Assembly: GCF_001431295.2 (NCBI RefSeq)
Contig: NZ_LKAJ02000003.1
Coordinates: 38,573 to 102,572 of the forward strand
Direction: 5' to 3'
DNA from: Candidatus Berkiella aquae
GTDB taxonomy: Bacteria; Pseudomonadota; Gammaproteobacteria; Berkiellales; Berkiellaceae
Length of the DNA: 64,000 nt
Shown here: positions 20,527 through 29,917 of the stretch, piece by piece
Layout of the letters: each line of letters begins with the position of its first letter
Position numbering within the stretch: position 1 is the stretch's first letter
Notes under the pieces: generated by a model
Databases searched by the model: none
Told to the model about the DNA's origin: nothing
The model's input: only the letters and a program-made list of their open reading frames with translations
Translations under genes and position numbers: made by a program

Positions 20527-21974
20527 TGGCTTTTCCCATGATGCGTTTGTTCAAGCTGGATAATCGCAAATTCTTGTTCGGATTTCTTTTCTAAAACAAA
20601 ATTTACGTGCTCTCCAGACTTGAAGTCTTTTAGGTTGATTTTATCTGAAACCTCAAAATCCATGGACATGGCTGGCATATTTATCTCAGCAATTGCTTCA
20701 TGTTTGAGTGTGATTAGATGCTTTTCATCATCAATTTTTTCTATGATCCCAATCCCTTTAATTTGGACTGCCTCACCTTCGATTCGTTGAATGCTGGTTC
20801 TTAAATTGGCTTCAGAATCAATTAGAAACTGCCCTGATGTTACAACTTGTTCGTCTTTGCCTAATCCCGATAAAATTTCAACCCGTTCGTTCGTTTCTAT
20901 ACCGGTATTTACTTTGCGAACTTGAAAACGTCCTTCTCCTAATGCGACGATGACATGATTCCCCTGGCTACTACGAATTAAAGCTTCAATAGGAATATTG
21001 AGAGTATCGGTCTTTGGATCGATAAATAAAGTAATATTAGCGTACATGTTTGGTTTCAATTCATTTTTGGGATTATCGAAGAGAAACCTGATTTTTAAAG
21101 TGCGGGTATTAGGATCCAGCTCAGGGTAGATATATTCGACTTTGCCTTTCCAAGTTTTTTCAGGGAATGCAGGTAATTTTGCATTAGCCTCCTGTCCTTG
21201 TGATACCCATCCCGCTTGTTGTTCATATATTTGAGCAATAATCCATATGCTCGATAAATCTACTAAGCTCATTAATTCCGTATCTGGTGTAACTCGCATC
21301 CCTTCTCGCACATTCAGCTTCTCAATAAACCCATCTTGAGGCGACAAGATATCGATCAATTGATCTGCTTTTTTTGTTTTTTGGACTCGATCAATTTGTT
21401 CATCCGTTATTTTGAAAGATTGAAGCTTATGCCGCGCACCTTCAATCAATTCTTTATTCCCGCCCTCGAGCGCAAGCAAGAATTCTCTTTGAGCGCTGAT
21501 GAGAATCGGGGAATATAATTGAACAAGCAGCTGGCCTTTAGTTACCTTTTCCCCATTTGCTTTAACGGTGAGATTTCTTATCCAACCTTCGGCATAGGTA
21601 TGAACATGATGAATTTTATTTTCATTTGGTTCGACAGATCCTATCGTTTCAATTTGCCTAGTTAAAGGTCCTTTTTCAACCTTAGCTGTTCGCACACCAA
21701 GATTTTGGATTAAAGTAGGGGAAATCTTAATAGTATTGGCCTCTGCCTTGGTTTCAGGTTCAGAAAAAACAGGAACTAAATCCATATTCATTCGAGACTT
21801 GCCAGGTCCTGGATAGTGGATTTGAGGCTCCATGGGATCTATCCAATACAGTGGCTTTTTAGTTGCCACTTGTGTTGGCGCGTTGGGGGACCATAGGTTT
21901 AAATACGGACCTAAAAATATACCCAGTAAAACGGCAGCAATAATTACCAAGGCCAGTAGCACTTTTTTCATCAA
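20523..21974 (-). CDS. cusB: CusB-type membrane fusion protein with C-terminal CusF domain
   Basis: Periplasmic adaptor of the Cus pump, 483 aa. Order of parts: an N-terminal anchor/signal (VLLALVIIAAVLLGIFLG); a heavy-metal-binding domain with the YWIDPMEPQIHYPGPG and MNMDLVPV motif; the lipoyl and beta-barrel MFP core (GVRTAKVEKGPL, SIWIIAQIYEQQ); and after about residue 400 a CusF-like domain (HLITLKHEAIAEINMPAMSMDF). In E. coli CusF is a separate chaperone; here it is fused to the adaptor, a layout seen in several environmental proteobacteria. The 4-base overlap with cusA and shared promoter define an operon. Confidence 0.92.
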   Translation of the reverse strand: MMKKVLLALVIIAAVLLGIFLGPYLNLWSPNAPTQVATKKPLYWIDPMEPQIHYPGPGKSRMNMDLVPVFSEPETKAEANTIKISPTLIQNLGVRTAKVEKGPLTRQIETIGSVEPNENKIHHVHTYAEGWIRNLTVKANGEKVTKGQLLVQLYSPILISAQREFLLALEGGNKELIEGARHKLQSFKITDEQIDRVQKTKKADQLIDILSPQDGFIEKLNVREGMRVTPDTELMSLVDLSSIWIIAQIYEQQAGWVSQGQEANAKLPAFPEKTWKGKVEYIYPELDPNTRTLKIRFLFDNPKNELKPNMYANITLFIDPKTDTLNIPIEALIRSSQGNHVIVALGEGRFQVRKVNTGIETNERVEILSGLGKDEQVVTSGQFLIDSEANLRTSIQRIEGEAVQIKGIGIIEKIDDEKHLITLKHEAIAEINMPAMSMDFEVSDKINLKDFKSGEHVNFVLEKKSEQEFAIIQLEQTHHGKSQ

Positions 21975-22058
21975 AAGTACCTTTCAACACAGTTATTTAC
22001 GGTGATTATGTGATTTGCCAATACATGCTCCAAATTAGATTTAGTATAATCCAATTTT

Positions 22059-22086
22059 AGTATAGATAAGTTCAGTTAAATAACAA
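22059..22086 (-). promoter_or_regulatory. Candidate cusBA promoter
   Basis: Reading the minus strand, TTGTTA (22086-22081) and TATACT (22064-22059) are 16 bases apart, about 85 bases before the cusB ATG. A second TATACT lies a little further down, so the start site is uncertain. No CusR or CueR box was recognised. Confidence 0.35.
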
Positions 22087-22209
22087 AATTGCATGGGTTA
22101 GCAGTACTTCTTCAGGCAACACCGCTTCATTGAATTGTTAATATACTCAGAATCTAGTTTAGATTTGGCGTTGATTTACCAATGAAGCTGAGAGTGAAAT
22201 GCTACCGTG

Positions 22210-25200
22210 TTACTTAGGCGAAAATTTATCTTTAAGCAGCTTGGCATGAGAATCTCGAGCAAGGCCAGTGCCTTTTTTAAGCGTTTTATTTAAAACTTTA
22301 TAAATTGCTGGAAGTACGAGTAGTGTTAATAAGGTTGATGAAATGATTCCACCTATGACAACAGTTGCAAGAGGCTTTTGAACTTCTGAACCGGCACCTA
22401 TATTTATTGCCATAGGCAGAAAACCCAAACTCGCGACTAATGCAGTGGTAAGAATTGCTCTTGTTCTGGTCAATGCGCCTTCAATTATAGCGTCATCAAG
22501 CATTTTTCCTTCGTTTTGTAGTTTTTTTATGAATGCAATCATGACTAGACCATTTAATACTGCAACACCTGAAAGTGCAATAAACCCAACGCCTGCGGAA
22601 ATGGAAAATGGCATACCTCTGAGCCAAAGACCAGCCACCCCGCCCGTTAAGGCAAGTGGAACGCCCGTAAAAATAATAAGTGCAGTTAAGGCAGAGTTGA
22701 AAGCAACAAATAACAAAATAAATACAGACAATAATGCAATAGGTACAACAATCATTAATCGTTCCTGAGCGGATATTAGCTGTTGGAATGTGCCACCATA
22801 ATCAATCCAATAACCTGTGGGCAATTTAATTTTAGATTCTGTGAGTGCTTGTACTTCTTTTACGAAACTACCTAAGTCTCTATCTCGTACATTTGCTGAA
22901 ATAATAATTTTTCGTTTGCCATTTTCTCTGCTTATTTGATTTGGACCATATGTTACATCAATATCTGCGACTTCTTTTAATGGGATTCGATCAGGCTGTT
23001 CATTTTTAGTTTTTGACGGTAAAGGAATAGATAAAAGTTTCAAAGCATTAAGATCTGATCTTAAGTAATCAGGCAGCCTAACAACCAAGTCAAATCGCTT
23101 ATCGCCTTCGAATATTTTTCCAGCAACTTGGCCATTCATTGCTGTACTTACAACATCTTGAATAGTGGCTATATCTATTCCGTATTGTTTTAGAGCAATC
23201 GGATTAGGAACAATATTAAGAAGAGGCAAACCCGTTGTTTGCTCTATCTTAACATCTTTTGCGCCTGGGGTAAGTTTGAGTAAAGCTTCTACATCTTTAG
23301 CAAGTTGCAAAAGTTCATCAGTATCATCTCCAAAAATCTTTACTGCTAAATCGCTTCTGACGCCAGAAATAAGCTCATTAAAACGCATTTGAATTGGTTG
23401 TGAAAATTCATAATTATTTCCAGGAACATTTTTTAGAACACCTTCCATTTCCCTAATTAGCTGCTCTTTTGATTTTTTTGGATCGGGCCATTCATTTCTT
23501 GGCTTTAGCATCACGTAGGTATCCGCAACACTAGGTGGCATTGGATCAGTCGCAATATCGGCTGTTCCAATTTTCCCAAAAATTTCCTTCACTTCCGGTA
23601 TGGACTTGATGGCCAATTCGACATTTGCCTGCATTTCAACTGATTGAGATAGGCTCGTTCCAGGAATTCTCATAGCATGTAAAGCGATGTCACCTTCTTC
23701 TAAGTTGGGCATAAACTCTCTGCCCAAGCTTAAAAATCCAAAAACACTAATTATAAAAATAATGACTGATGCTAGAATAACACTCAGCGGACGTTTCAAA
23801 GACCAATGTAAAGCTGGCGAATATAGTTTCTTGAAACTTTTAATAATAATATTTTCTTCTTCACTGACACGTCCTGTCATAAACAAAGCAATGCTTGCAG
23901 GGACAAAAGTAAGGCATAAAATGAGAGATGATAATAAAGCCATGACAACTGTGAATGCCATAGGATGAAACATCTTGCCTTCAATTCCTGTTAGAGAAAA
24001 TATCGGTATATAGACCACTGTAATAATGATGATGCCAAATATACTTGGTTTAATTACTTCCGCAGTAGCAGATGAAACTAGATCAAATCGTTGTTGTTTG
24101 CTAAGAGGTGCGCCACTGTCCTTTTGTGCGATACTTAATCGACGTATACAATTTTCAACGATAATAACTGCACCATCAACAATGAGACCAAAATCTAATG
24201 CACCAAGGCTCATAAGGTTACCTGATACTTTATTTGCTACCATGCCAGTAATTGTCATAAGCATTGAAATTGGAATAATCGCTGCAGTAATTAATGCTGC
24301 TCTAAAATTCCCTAATAACAAAGATAAAATAACAATGACGAGTATTGCACCTTCAACTAGGTTTTTGGTGACTGTTCCAATCGTTTTGTCTACTAAGATA
24401 GTACGGTTATAAACTTCCTTTGCGATAACACCATCAGGTAAATTTCGATTAATTTGTTTAAGTTTTTCGGCCACTTCAGTTGAGACTTCTTTGCTATTCT
24501 CGCCGATAAGCATCATTACAGTACCAAGAACAATCTCCTGTCCGTTTTGAGTTGCAGCTCCAGTTCTTAGAGGATATCCTAGTTCAACGGTGGCAATATC
24601 TTTTATTTTGATAGTGATCTCTTCCCGATTGTCAATCGAAACATTCTCAATTCCATCAATATTCTTTACTTGCCCAGGAACACGTATGAGATACTGTTCG
24701 CCATTTTTTTCAATATACCCAGCGCCCACATTACTGTTATTTTTTTCCAATGCGCTGATGACATCTGATATTGTTAAATCGTAAGACAATAACTTGTTGA
24801 GATCCGGTAAAATATGTAATTGCTTCTCATATCCACCGATAGTATTTACTTCAATGACGCCTTTAACGTTACGTAACTGGGGACGAATTACCCAATCTTG
24901 AAGTGTTCGTAAATCCATAGGAGTATATGGCTTTCCATCAGCGTTTTTAGCATTCGGCAATGCTTCAACAACATACATAAATATTTCACCAAGGCCTGTT
25001 GAAATAGGGCCTAGTGTAGGTTCAATGCCAGTAGGTAATTCATTTTTGAGCTGTTGTAGTCTTTCAGTAATAAGTTGCCGAGCGAAATAGATATCCGTTT
25101 TTTCTTTAAAGACTACGGTGACTTGAGAAAGACCATAGCGTGAGATTGAACGAGTGTATTCAAGTTTAGGCAAGCCTGCTAAGGCAGTCTCAACAGGAAA

Positions 25201-25398
25201 AGTAATTCGTTGTTCAACTTCTAAGGGCGAATATCCTTGTGCCGCAGTATTCACTTGAACTTGAATATTCGTTATATCAGGAACCGCATCAATAGGGAAT
25301 TGATTAAATTTATATATACCTAAGGCTGATAAACCTAAGATGCCAAGTAGTACTAACCAGCGGTGTATAATCGAAAAATGTAAAATTGAATTCAGCAT
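22210..25398 (-). CDS. czcA: CzcA-type divalent-metal RND efflux pump
   Basis: HME-RND transporter of 1062 aa. The TM4 motif (DFGLIVDGAVIIVEN) is of the CzcA/CnrA/NccA type for Zn, Co, Cd or Ni, not the DAAIVMIEN copper type found in the other pump here. The CusA methionine triad is not reproduced. The N-terminus (HFSIIHRWLVLLGILGLSALG, FPIDAVPDITNIQVQV) and the two-fold repeat of the RND fold are intact. The Lys-rich C-terminus (LARDSHAKLLKDKFSPK) is cytoplasmic. The MFP gene lies 12 bases upstream and no dedicated CzcC is adjacent. Confidence 0.9.
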   Translation of the reverse strand: MLNSILHFSIIHRWLVLLGILGLSALGIYKFNQFPIDAVPDITNIQVQVNTAAQGYSPLEVEQRITFPVETALAGLPKLEYTRSISRYGLSQVTVVFKEKTDIYFARQLITERLQQLKNELPTGIEPTLGPISTGLGEIFMYVVEALPNAKNADGKPYTPMDLRTLQDWVIRPQLRNVKGVIEVNTIGGYEKQLHILPDLNKLLSYDLTISDVISALEKNNSNVGAGYIEKNGEQYLIRVPGQVKNIDGIENVSIDNREEITIKIKDIATVELGYPLRTGAATQNGQEIVLGTVMMLIGENSKEVSTEVAEKLKQINRNLPDGVIAKEVYNRTILVDKTIGTVTKNLVEGAILVIVILSLLLGNFRAALITAAIIPISMLMTITGMVANKVSGNLMSLGALDFGLIVDGAVIIVENCIRRLSIAQKDSGAPLSKQQRFDLVSSATAEVIKPSIFGIIIITVVYIPIFSLTGIEGKMFHPMAFTVVMALLSSLILCLTFVPASIALFMTGRVSEEENIIIKSFKKLYSPALHWSLKRPLSVILASVIIFIISVFGFLSLGREFMPNLEEGDIALHAMRIPGTSLSQSVEMQANVELAIKSIPEVKEIFGKIGTADIATDPMPPSVADTYVMLKPRNEWPDPKKSKEQLIREMEGVLKNVPGNNYEFSQPIQMRFNELISGVRSDLAVKIFGDDTDELLQLAKDVEALLKLTPGAKDVKIEQTTGLPLLNIVPNPIALKQYGIDIATIQDVVSTAMNGQVAGKIFEGDKRFDLVVRLPDYLRSDLNALKLLSIPLPSKTKNEQPDRIPLKEVADIDVTYGPNQISRENGKRKIIISANVRDRDLGSFVKEVQALTESKIKLPTGYWIDYGGTFQQLISAQERLMIVVPIALLSVFILLFVAFNSALTALIIFTGVPLALTGGVAGLWLRGMPFSISAGVGFIALSGVAVLNGLVMIAFIKKLQNEGKMLDDAIIEGALTRTRAILTTALVASLGFLPMAINIGAGSEVQKPLATVVIGGIISSTLLTLLVLPAIYKVLNKTLKKGTGLARDSHAKLLKDKFSPK

Positions 25399-25410
25399 AA
25401 ATATAATTCT

Positions 25411-26682
25411 TTAATGATCATGGGTTGCCCCACCTTTTTCTAGCTCTGCTTTGATTATGAAGCTATTTTTGGTGACATAACTAGTTCCAGGTTTAATGCC
25501 ACTGATAACTTCCACCCATTCACCATCATTTTTTCCCAACTCTAACATCCTAACTTCATATTCATCCCCGTATTGAGCGAATACCACAGTAAAATCTCTA
25601 AATTTTTGCAATGCAGAGGTTTTTACTGCTACAGGGACCTCCTCTTTTGAAACGAGCACATCTCCTTTTATGGTAGTTCCAGCTTTCCATAAATTATCAC
25701 TATTAGTTAATTCAGCAATTGCAAAAGTCGACTGAGTGGCTTCATCAACGATAGGCGATAAAAAATTAATGGTGGAATTAGCGCTGTGCTTCTTATCTAA
25801 TGTTTGAACTGTTACAGGGTTTCCTAGTTTTATTCTCGATATGTCTTTTGGAAAGGCATGAAACTTGAGCCAAATGGTCGACAAGTCAGAGATAGTTACC
25901 AATGGTTTATCCATTGTCAAATCACCTATATTCGTATTGCGAGCAATAACGATACCATCTTGAGGTGAATTGATATTATAGAGTTCCAAAGTGCCATTAC
26001 TTTCTACTTTAAGAAGGGATTGATCTTTTTTCACGGGCTGACCAACATTTGCAAACAGCTCTTTTACTACACCTGGAAATCGCGCTCTGACATCCACCGT
26101 TTTATTTGCATTAAGCACAACTTGACCTGTCAAGCTTACAACTTCATTAATATAAATCGGACCAGCTTTTTCTGTTTCAATCCCAGCAGCTTTAGCTGCT
26201 GACGGTGAAATTTTGACTCGACCTTCATAAGAAGGATAATTCCAAAGATAATCGACACCCTTATAGGTGGCTTTAATTTCAACATCAAATGAATGCGGCT
26301 CTACAACCGTCTTGTCACTACTGAGATAGTCTTGAGAAGGCGTAAAATCGAAATTATCCACTTCGCCATCAATTCGTTTTAAAGCTATATTCAATTTTAC
26401 ATCGCTAGGGTTGATAGGGATGTTTTTATCATATAAATATATTCTAAATTGTGGTGGGGTATTCGTTTCATAAATGGTTACTTCTGCTGCCAAATTATCT
26501 TTTTTGAGTAACTTGCCATTATGAGGGCCACGTTCGGATTCGTGTTTGAGTGAAGTGGTGTCAGTGGTCTCTGCTGCGAATGAAGAGCTAATAAATCTAA
26601 ATGCATGTTCGGTTGGATAAAAATACAGGTTACCCGCAAAATGACATATTAATAATGCAGTCAAGTATTTTCTTTTAAGCAT
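25411..26682 (-). CDS. czcB: CzcB-type membrane fusion protein
   Basis: Periplasmic adaptor partner of the downstream czcA. The ATG at 26682 is preferred because AAGGA lies 8 bases upstream; an in-frame ATG at 26706 has no SD. From 26682 the protein is 423 aa with a signal/anchor (MLKRKYLTALLICHF). It carries an extra N-terminal domain seen in some CzcB/HelB-like MFPs (RGPHNGKLLKKDNLAAEV), then the lipoyl/barrel core (GVVKELFANVGQPVKKDQSLLKV, NINSPQDGIVIARN). The C-terminus ends in GGATHDH, possibly metal-binding. Only 12 bases separate it from czcA. Confidence 0.88.
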   Translation of the reverse strand: MLKRKYLTALLICHFAGNLYFYPTEHAFRFISSSFAAETTDTTSLKHESERGPHNGKLLKKDNLAAEVTIYETNTPPQFRIYLYDKNIPINPSDVKLNIALKRIDGEVDNFDFTPSQDYLSSDKTVVEPHSFDVEIKATYKGVDYLWNYPSYEGRVKISPSAAKAAGIETEKAGPIYINEVVSLTGQVVLNANKTVDVRARFPGVVKELFANVGQPVKKDQSLLKVESNGTLELYNINSPQDGIVIARNTNIGDLTMDKPLVTISDLSTIWLKFHAFPKDISRIKLGNPVTVQTLDKKHSANSTINFLSPIVDEATQSTFAIAELTNSDNLWKAGTTIKGDVLVSKEEVPVAVKTSALQKFRDFTVVFAQYGDEYEVRMLELGKNDGEWVEVISGIKPGTSYVTKNSFIIKAELEKGGATHDH

Positions 26683-26724
26683 AATTAACGTCCTTGTCAT
26701 TTTCAACAGTTACTATTCTTGGCT

Positions 26725-26754
26725 TATCTAACTTAACTATAGAATAGATATCAA
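26725..26754 (-). promoter_or_regulatory. Candidate czcBA promoter
   Basis: On the minus strand TTGATA (26754-26749) and TAGATA (26730-26725) are 18 bases apart, placing transcription start roughly 35 bases before the preferred czcB ATG. Weak but sensibly placed. Confidence 0.35.
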
Positions 26755-26772
26755 TAATAATTGAAGAAATCG

Positions 26773-27054
26773 TTATTTATGGCTATGGATGTGATGAATA
26801 TCAGGATAATGAGGATGTGAATGTCTTATCGGTCGATGCTTGTGGACGTGAGTATGTGGTTCATTTAAATCATCAAGTAATTGTTCGTGTTATAGTAAGA
26901 ACACCCCGATTGATGAACCCAGGTAAAATAGACCGGCAAGTAACCATGGTTGAATTTCGGTAAGCAGGATTTTAGCAAATGGCATACTCGAGCCAAATAG
27001 GATAGCTGCCAAAATGGCATATAAAAACCCGGAATTCTTTTGTATAGATGGCAT
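26773..27054 (-). pseudogene. Internally deleted EamA/DMT-type transporter with His-rich tail
   Basis: The minus strand encodes 54 residues typical of the first two membrane helices of an EamA/DMT transporter (NSGFLYAILAAILFGSS, QPWLLAGLFYLGSSIGVFLL) and then TAA at 26890-26892. In the same frame, past the stop, it reads HEQLLDDLNEPHTHVHKH, followed by more His-rich sequence (PIRHSHPHYPDIHHIHSHK) to a second stop. In intact members this kind of His-rich tail lies at the very C-terminus after ten helices, so about 200-250 residues are missing between the two parts. A simple deletion at about 26890 explains it. The metal-binding tail and the setting suggest the intact gene served metal homeostasis. 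Confidence 0.7.
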
Positions 27055-27330
27055 GTTAGAAATGCTTTTTAAAAAGGGTTTAATAAATATTAGCTTAGTT
27101 TGTGGTAGCGAGCGTATGTTTTAAACAAACTCATATTTGAAAACCATCTTACCTTGATGATTGATCACAATATTATTCATTGGAAAGTTTAGAACAAAAA
27201 AACCTAGACTCCGAAATCCATTCTTTGTAACATGCATAACATATTTTTTTTGAATTACTATTTATCATATAACATGCTAATTTGTTAAAAGTGTAATTCG
27301 CTAAATTCGCTAAATTTGAGGAAGCAATGT

Positions 27331-27678
27331 ATGAAATATGGATATTTAACAATTCGTTCAATGATTTTTTCTTTTTTAACGCTATTTTTGTGTCAATACT
27401 CTATAAGCGCTCATGCGCATGAAAGTCATGCTCACCCGCTAGAAAAGCAAGAAATTATTGATAAAGCTAACAAAGTTATAGAGATGGCAATAGATCAGAA
27501 AAAACTAGAACCCACATGGAAAGATGCCAAAATGGTCGAGGCCAAAGTGTTAGAAGAAAAAGGTGGGCAATGGCTAGTTCAGTATAATAATCCTAGCGTT
27601 AACGCCGAGAATAAAAATCTATTTATTTTCTTTTCGCTAGACGGGAAGTATGCTGCTATGAATCACACTGGTAAATAG
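27331..27678 (+). CDS. Small periplasmic protein, DUF6488-like
   Basis: 115 aa from the ATG at 27331, which has GAGGAAG 6 bases upstream; an in-frame TTG at 27316 is rejected. A signal peptide (MIFSFLTLFLCQYSISAHA) leads into a His-rich mature N-terminus (HESHAHPLEK). The small alpha/beta domain after it ends in LFIFFSLDGKYAAMNHTG, a pattern I associate with DUF6488 proteins found beside metal-efflux genes. It is the first gene of a five-gene + operon ending in the multicopper oxidase. Likely periplasmic metal binding; the domain name is from memory. Confidence 0.7.
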   Translation: MKYGYLTIRSMIFSFLTLFLCQYSISAHAHESHAHPLEKQEIIDKANKVIEMAIDQKKLEPTWKDAKMVEAKVLEEKGGQWLVQYNNPSVNAENKNLFIFFSLDGKYAAMNHTGK

Positions 27679-27686
27679 GAAAAAAT

Positions 27687-28214
27687 ATGCTCAATATTCC
27701 TTTTCCACTTCACCCTGTTTTTGTTCATTTTACTGTGGCTTTAAGCTTTACTTCATTTGGCGCTTATGTACTTGCCTATCTTTTGCCGCATGGCAAACTA
27801 AAAAATGATTTAAGTGTCTCAGCTGTGTGGATGTTATCTTTTTGTTTTTTGGCAAGCCTGTTAACTATCGCTTTTGGGTTTCTGGAATTTAATACAGTTA
27901 AGCATGATATGTTGGTCCACATGCCAATGTTAGACCATAGAAATTGGGCGCTTGCTACTGCTCTTGCTTTATTAGGCTGTACGATATTCGCGTTGAGAGG
28001 ATACTTTAAAAATAAAATTCATAGCGCCCCACTTACAGTTGGTTTTTTTGTTTTGGTTGGTATGGTAGGTACTACAGCCTATAAAGGTGGAGAACTCGTT
28101 TATCATTATGGTTTAGCAGTTAAATCAAATACTGAATTAAGAGAGTTAAAACAAAATGAACAAAAGCAGCAACAAGAAAATATTTTTCAACCCAATGCTG
28201 AAATTTCAAAATGA
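27687..28214 (+). CDS. DUF2231 integral membrane protein
   Basis: 175 aa with four membrane helices and the DUF2231 hallmarks: an N-terminal HPVFVHFTVAL motif with conserved His residues and a C-terminal GGELVYHYGLAV. Related proteins have been discussed as membrane redox or metal partners; the biochemical role is unknown. The cytoplasmic or periplasmic tail is Gln/Glu-rich (KQNEQKQQQEN). It sits 8 bases after the previous gene and overlaps the next by 4 bases. Confidence 0.75.
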   Translation: MLNIPFPLHPVFVHFTVALSFTSFGAYVLAYLLPHGKLKNDLSVSAVWMLSFCFLASLLTIAFGFLEFNTVKHDMLVHMPMLDHRNWALATALALLGCTIFALRGYFKNKIHSAPLTVGFFVLVGMVGTTAYKGGELVYHYGLAVKSNTELRELKQNEQKQQQENIFQPNAEISK

Positions 28215-28519
28215 AAAATATATATCCTATTTTAATATTGACGGTATGTTGGTCTTTAACCGCGATGGCAGAACAAATCAGTGGATTTGAGCAGCCCGAC
28301 GATCCAAATGTTTGTGTTCCAACTATATCTTACCATTCACCGTTTCAAAATTACCAACCACAAGGTCCCATAAAACTTCAATCGTGGTTTAAAGCAAACG
28401 AATCAGTGACAAATCAACCTATGGATCATACGCAACATATGAATATGCCGATGGGCGACACTGCCGCACCATCTAAAGCTGATTCACATTCAAATCATCA
28501 AATGAAAGGAAGTGAATAA
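28211..28519 (+). CDS. Secreted Met/His-rich small protein, probable copper binding
   Basis: 102 aa with a signal peptide (MKNIYPILILTVCWSLTAMA). The C-terminal third is rich in Met and His (QPMDHTQHMNMPMGDT, HSNHQMKG), the usual look of a periplasmic Cu(I)/Cu(II)-binding segment. The middle part (VCVPTISYHSPFQNYQPQGP) resembles short proteins that accompany TolC-type genes in copper operons, but I cannot name a family. Overlaps the DUF2231 gene by 4 bases and precedes the TolC-like gene by 6. Confidence 0.65.
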   Translation: MKNIYPILILTVCWSLTAMAEQISGFEQPDDPNVCVPTISYHSPFQNYQPQGPIKLQSWFKANESVTNQPMDHTQHMNMPMGDTAAPSKADSHSNHQMKGSE

Positions 28520-28525
28520 AACATT

Positions 28526-29908
28526 ATGGGGCACCTGGATCGATACTTTAAAATTCCAATCATTTTAACAATTTTACCCCATTTATTTTTAAGCGGTTGC
28601 AGTACATTTTCCAAGGATGGTGGCTTCAACGAAGTTAGTTCATTTGTTACTGATCGACTACATCAACAACCGGTTTGGCTGCGTACAGATGAAGAAAGGG
28701 CTCAGCATCAACAAGCTGTTAACGCTATCTTATGTGAAACTTTATCTGTAGACGAAGCAGTTCGTGTTGCATTTATCAATAACCCGTCATTGCAAAAATC
28801 GCTGACTGAATTAGGCATTGCAGAAGCAGAGTTGGTGCAAGCAGGTAGGGTTCGTAATCCTGGTATTTCTTATACAAAGCTATCACCTGTCAGTGGTGAA
28901 TATGATATAGAGCGCAGGATTTTATTTGATGTGATGAGTCTTTTAACAATGCCTATGCGTTCTGCCATTGAAAAACAATATTTTCAACAGGCTAAATTGC
29001 AAGCTGCTATAGATATAATGGATATCGCAGCAAAAACAAGAAAAGCCTATTATTCAGCAGTTGCTGCAGAGCAGATGGTGAAATATTTAGAAAAGGTGAA
29101 CCAAGCATCGCAAGCCAGTGCTCAATTAGCATTACGTATGGCTGAGGTTGGGAATTGGAGTCGTTTGCAACAAGCAAGAGAACAAGCCTTTTACACGGAA
29201 ACAACATTGCAACTTGCTGATGCAAAATTGGTAGCTTTGCAAGAACGAGAGCATTTAACGCGCTTAATGGGGCTTTGGGGGGAGCAGATTAATTATAAGC
29301 TTCCAGAGCGCTTACCAGATTTGCCTTTATCAGTTGTCGAATCACATGAGCTTGAGAAACAAGCTCTTATGTCACGTCTTGATGTGCAAGCCATAAGGCA
29401 TGAAATTGAGAGTAAATGCAAAGCTTTAGGATTAACCAAAGCAACCCGTTTTATCGATGTCTTTGATTTAGGTTACGTGCGTAATAGTTCAGATGAGGAA
29501 CCTCATCAAACTGGGTATGAAATAAGTTTAGAAATCCCCTTATTTGATTGGGGTGATGCAAAAGTCGCAAAAGCACAGCAAATTTACATGCAATCCGTAT
29601 GGCATTTAAGAGAAATCGCAATCAATGCACGCTCTGAAGTACGTGAGGCTTATCAGGTGTATCGTGTTCATTATGATAAAGCAAAATTTTATAGAGATGA
29701 TGTGGTTACCTTAAGAAAGCTGATACTTGATGAAAGTTTACTGCGTTATAATGGCATGTTAATAAGCACTTTTGAATTGCTTGCTGATGAACGCGAACAA
29801 ATTATGAGTGTGAATGCTTATATAGAAACTTTGCGTGATTTTTGGCTTGCAGAAACAGATTTACAAACTGCCCTGATGGTTAAATCACCTCATAGTGCAG
29901 TGGATTAA
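28526..29908 (+). CDS. TolC-family outer-membrane efflux lipoprotein
   Basis: 460 aa with a lipobox (LFLSGCSTF) after a hydrophobic N-terminus and two OEP repeats: long helices (EAELVQAGRVRNPGISY, QLALRMAEVGNWSRLQQARE) and strands such as TGYEISLEIPLFDWGDAK. This is the outer-membrane channel type used by CusC/CzcC in tripartite metal pumps. Neither RND operon here has its own channel gene next to it, so this protein may serve one or both. It lies between the Met/His-rich protein and the multicopper oxidase in the copper operon. Confidence 0.88.
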   Translation: MGHLDRYFKIPIILTILPHLFLSGCSTFSKDGGFNEVSSFVTDRLHQQPVWLRTDEERAQHQQAVNAILCETLSVDEAVRVAFINNPSLQKSLTELGIAEAELVQAGRVRNPGISYTKLSPVSGEYDIERRILFDVMSLLTMPMRSAIEKQYFQQAKLQAAIDIMDIAAKTRKAYYSAVAAEQMVKYLEKVNQASQASAQLALRMAEVGNWSRLQQAREQAFYTETTLQLADAKLVALQEREHLTRLMGLWGEQINYKLPERLPDLPLSVVESHELEKQALMSRLDVQAIRHEIESKCKALGLTKATRFIDVFDLGYVRNSSDEEPHQTGYEISLEIPLFDWGDAKVAKAQQIYMQSVWHLREIAINARSEVREAYQVYRVHYDKAKFYRDDVVTLRKLILDESLLRYNGMLISTFELLADEREQIMSVNAYIETLRDFWLAETDLQTALMVKSPHSAVD

Positions 29909-29917
29909 GAGGATAAA

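Noticed and set aside
27295..27318. Short direct repeats (CGCTAAATT twice) before the DUF6488-like gene
   Set aside because: Two copies of an AT-rich 9-mer are too little to call an operator or repeat array.
27173..27361. Minus-strand ORF between czcB and the copper operon
   Set aside because: Overlaps the SD and start of the DUF6488-like gene and has no recognisable protein pattern.
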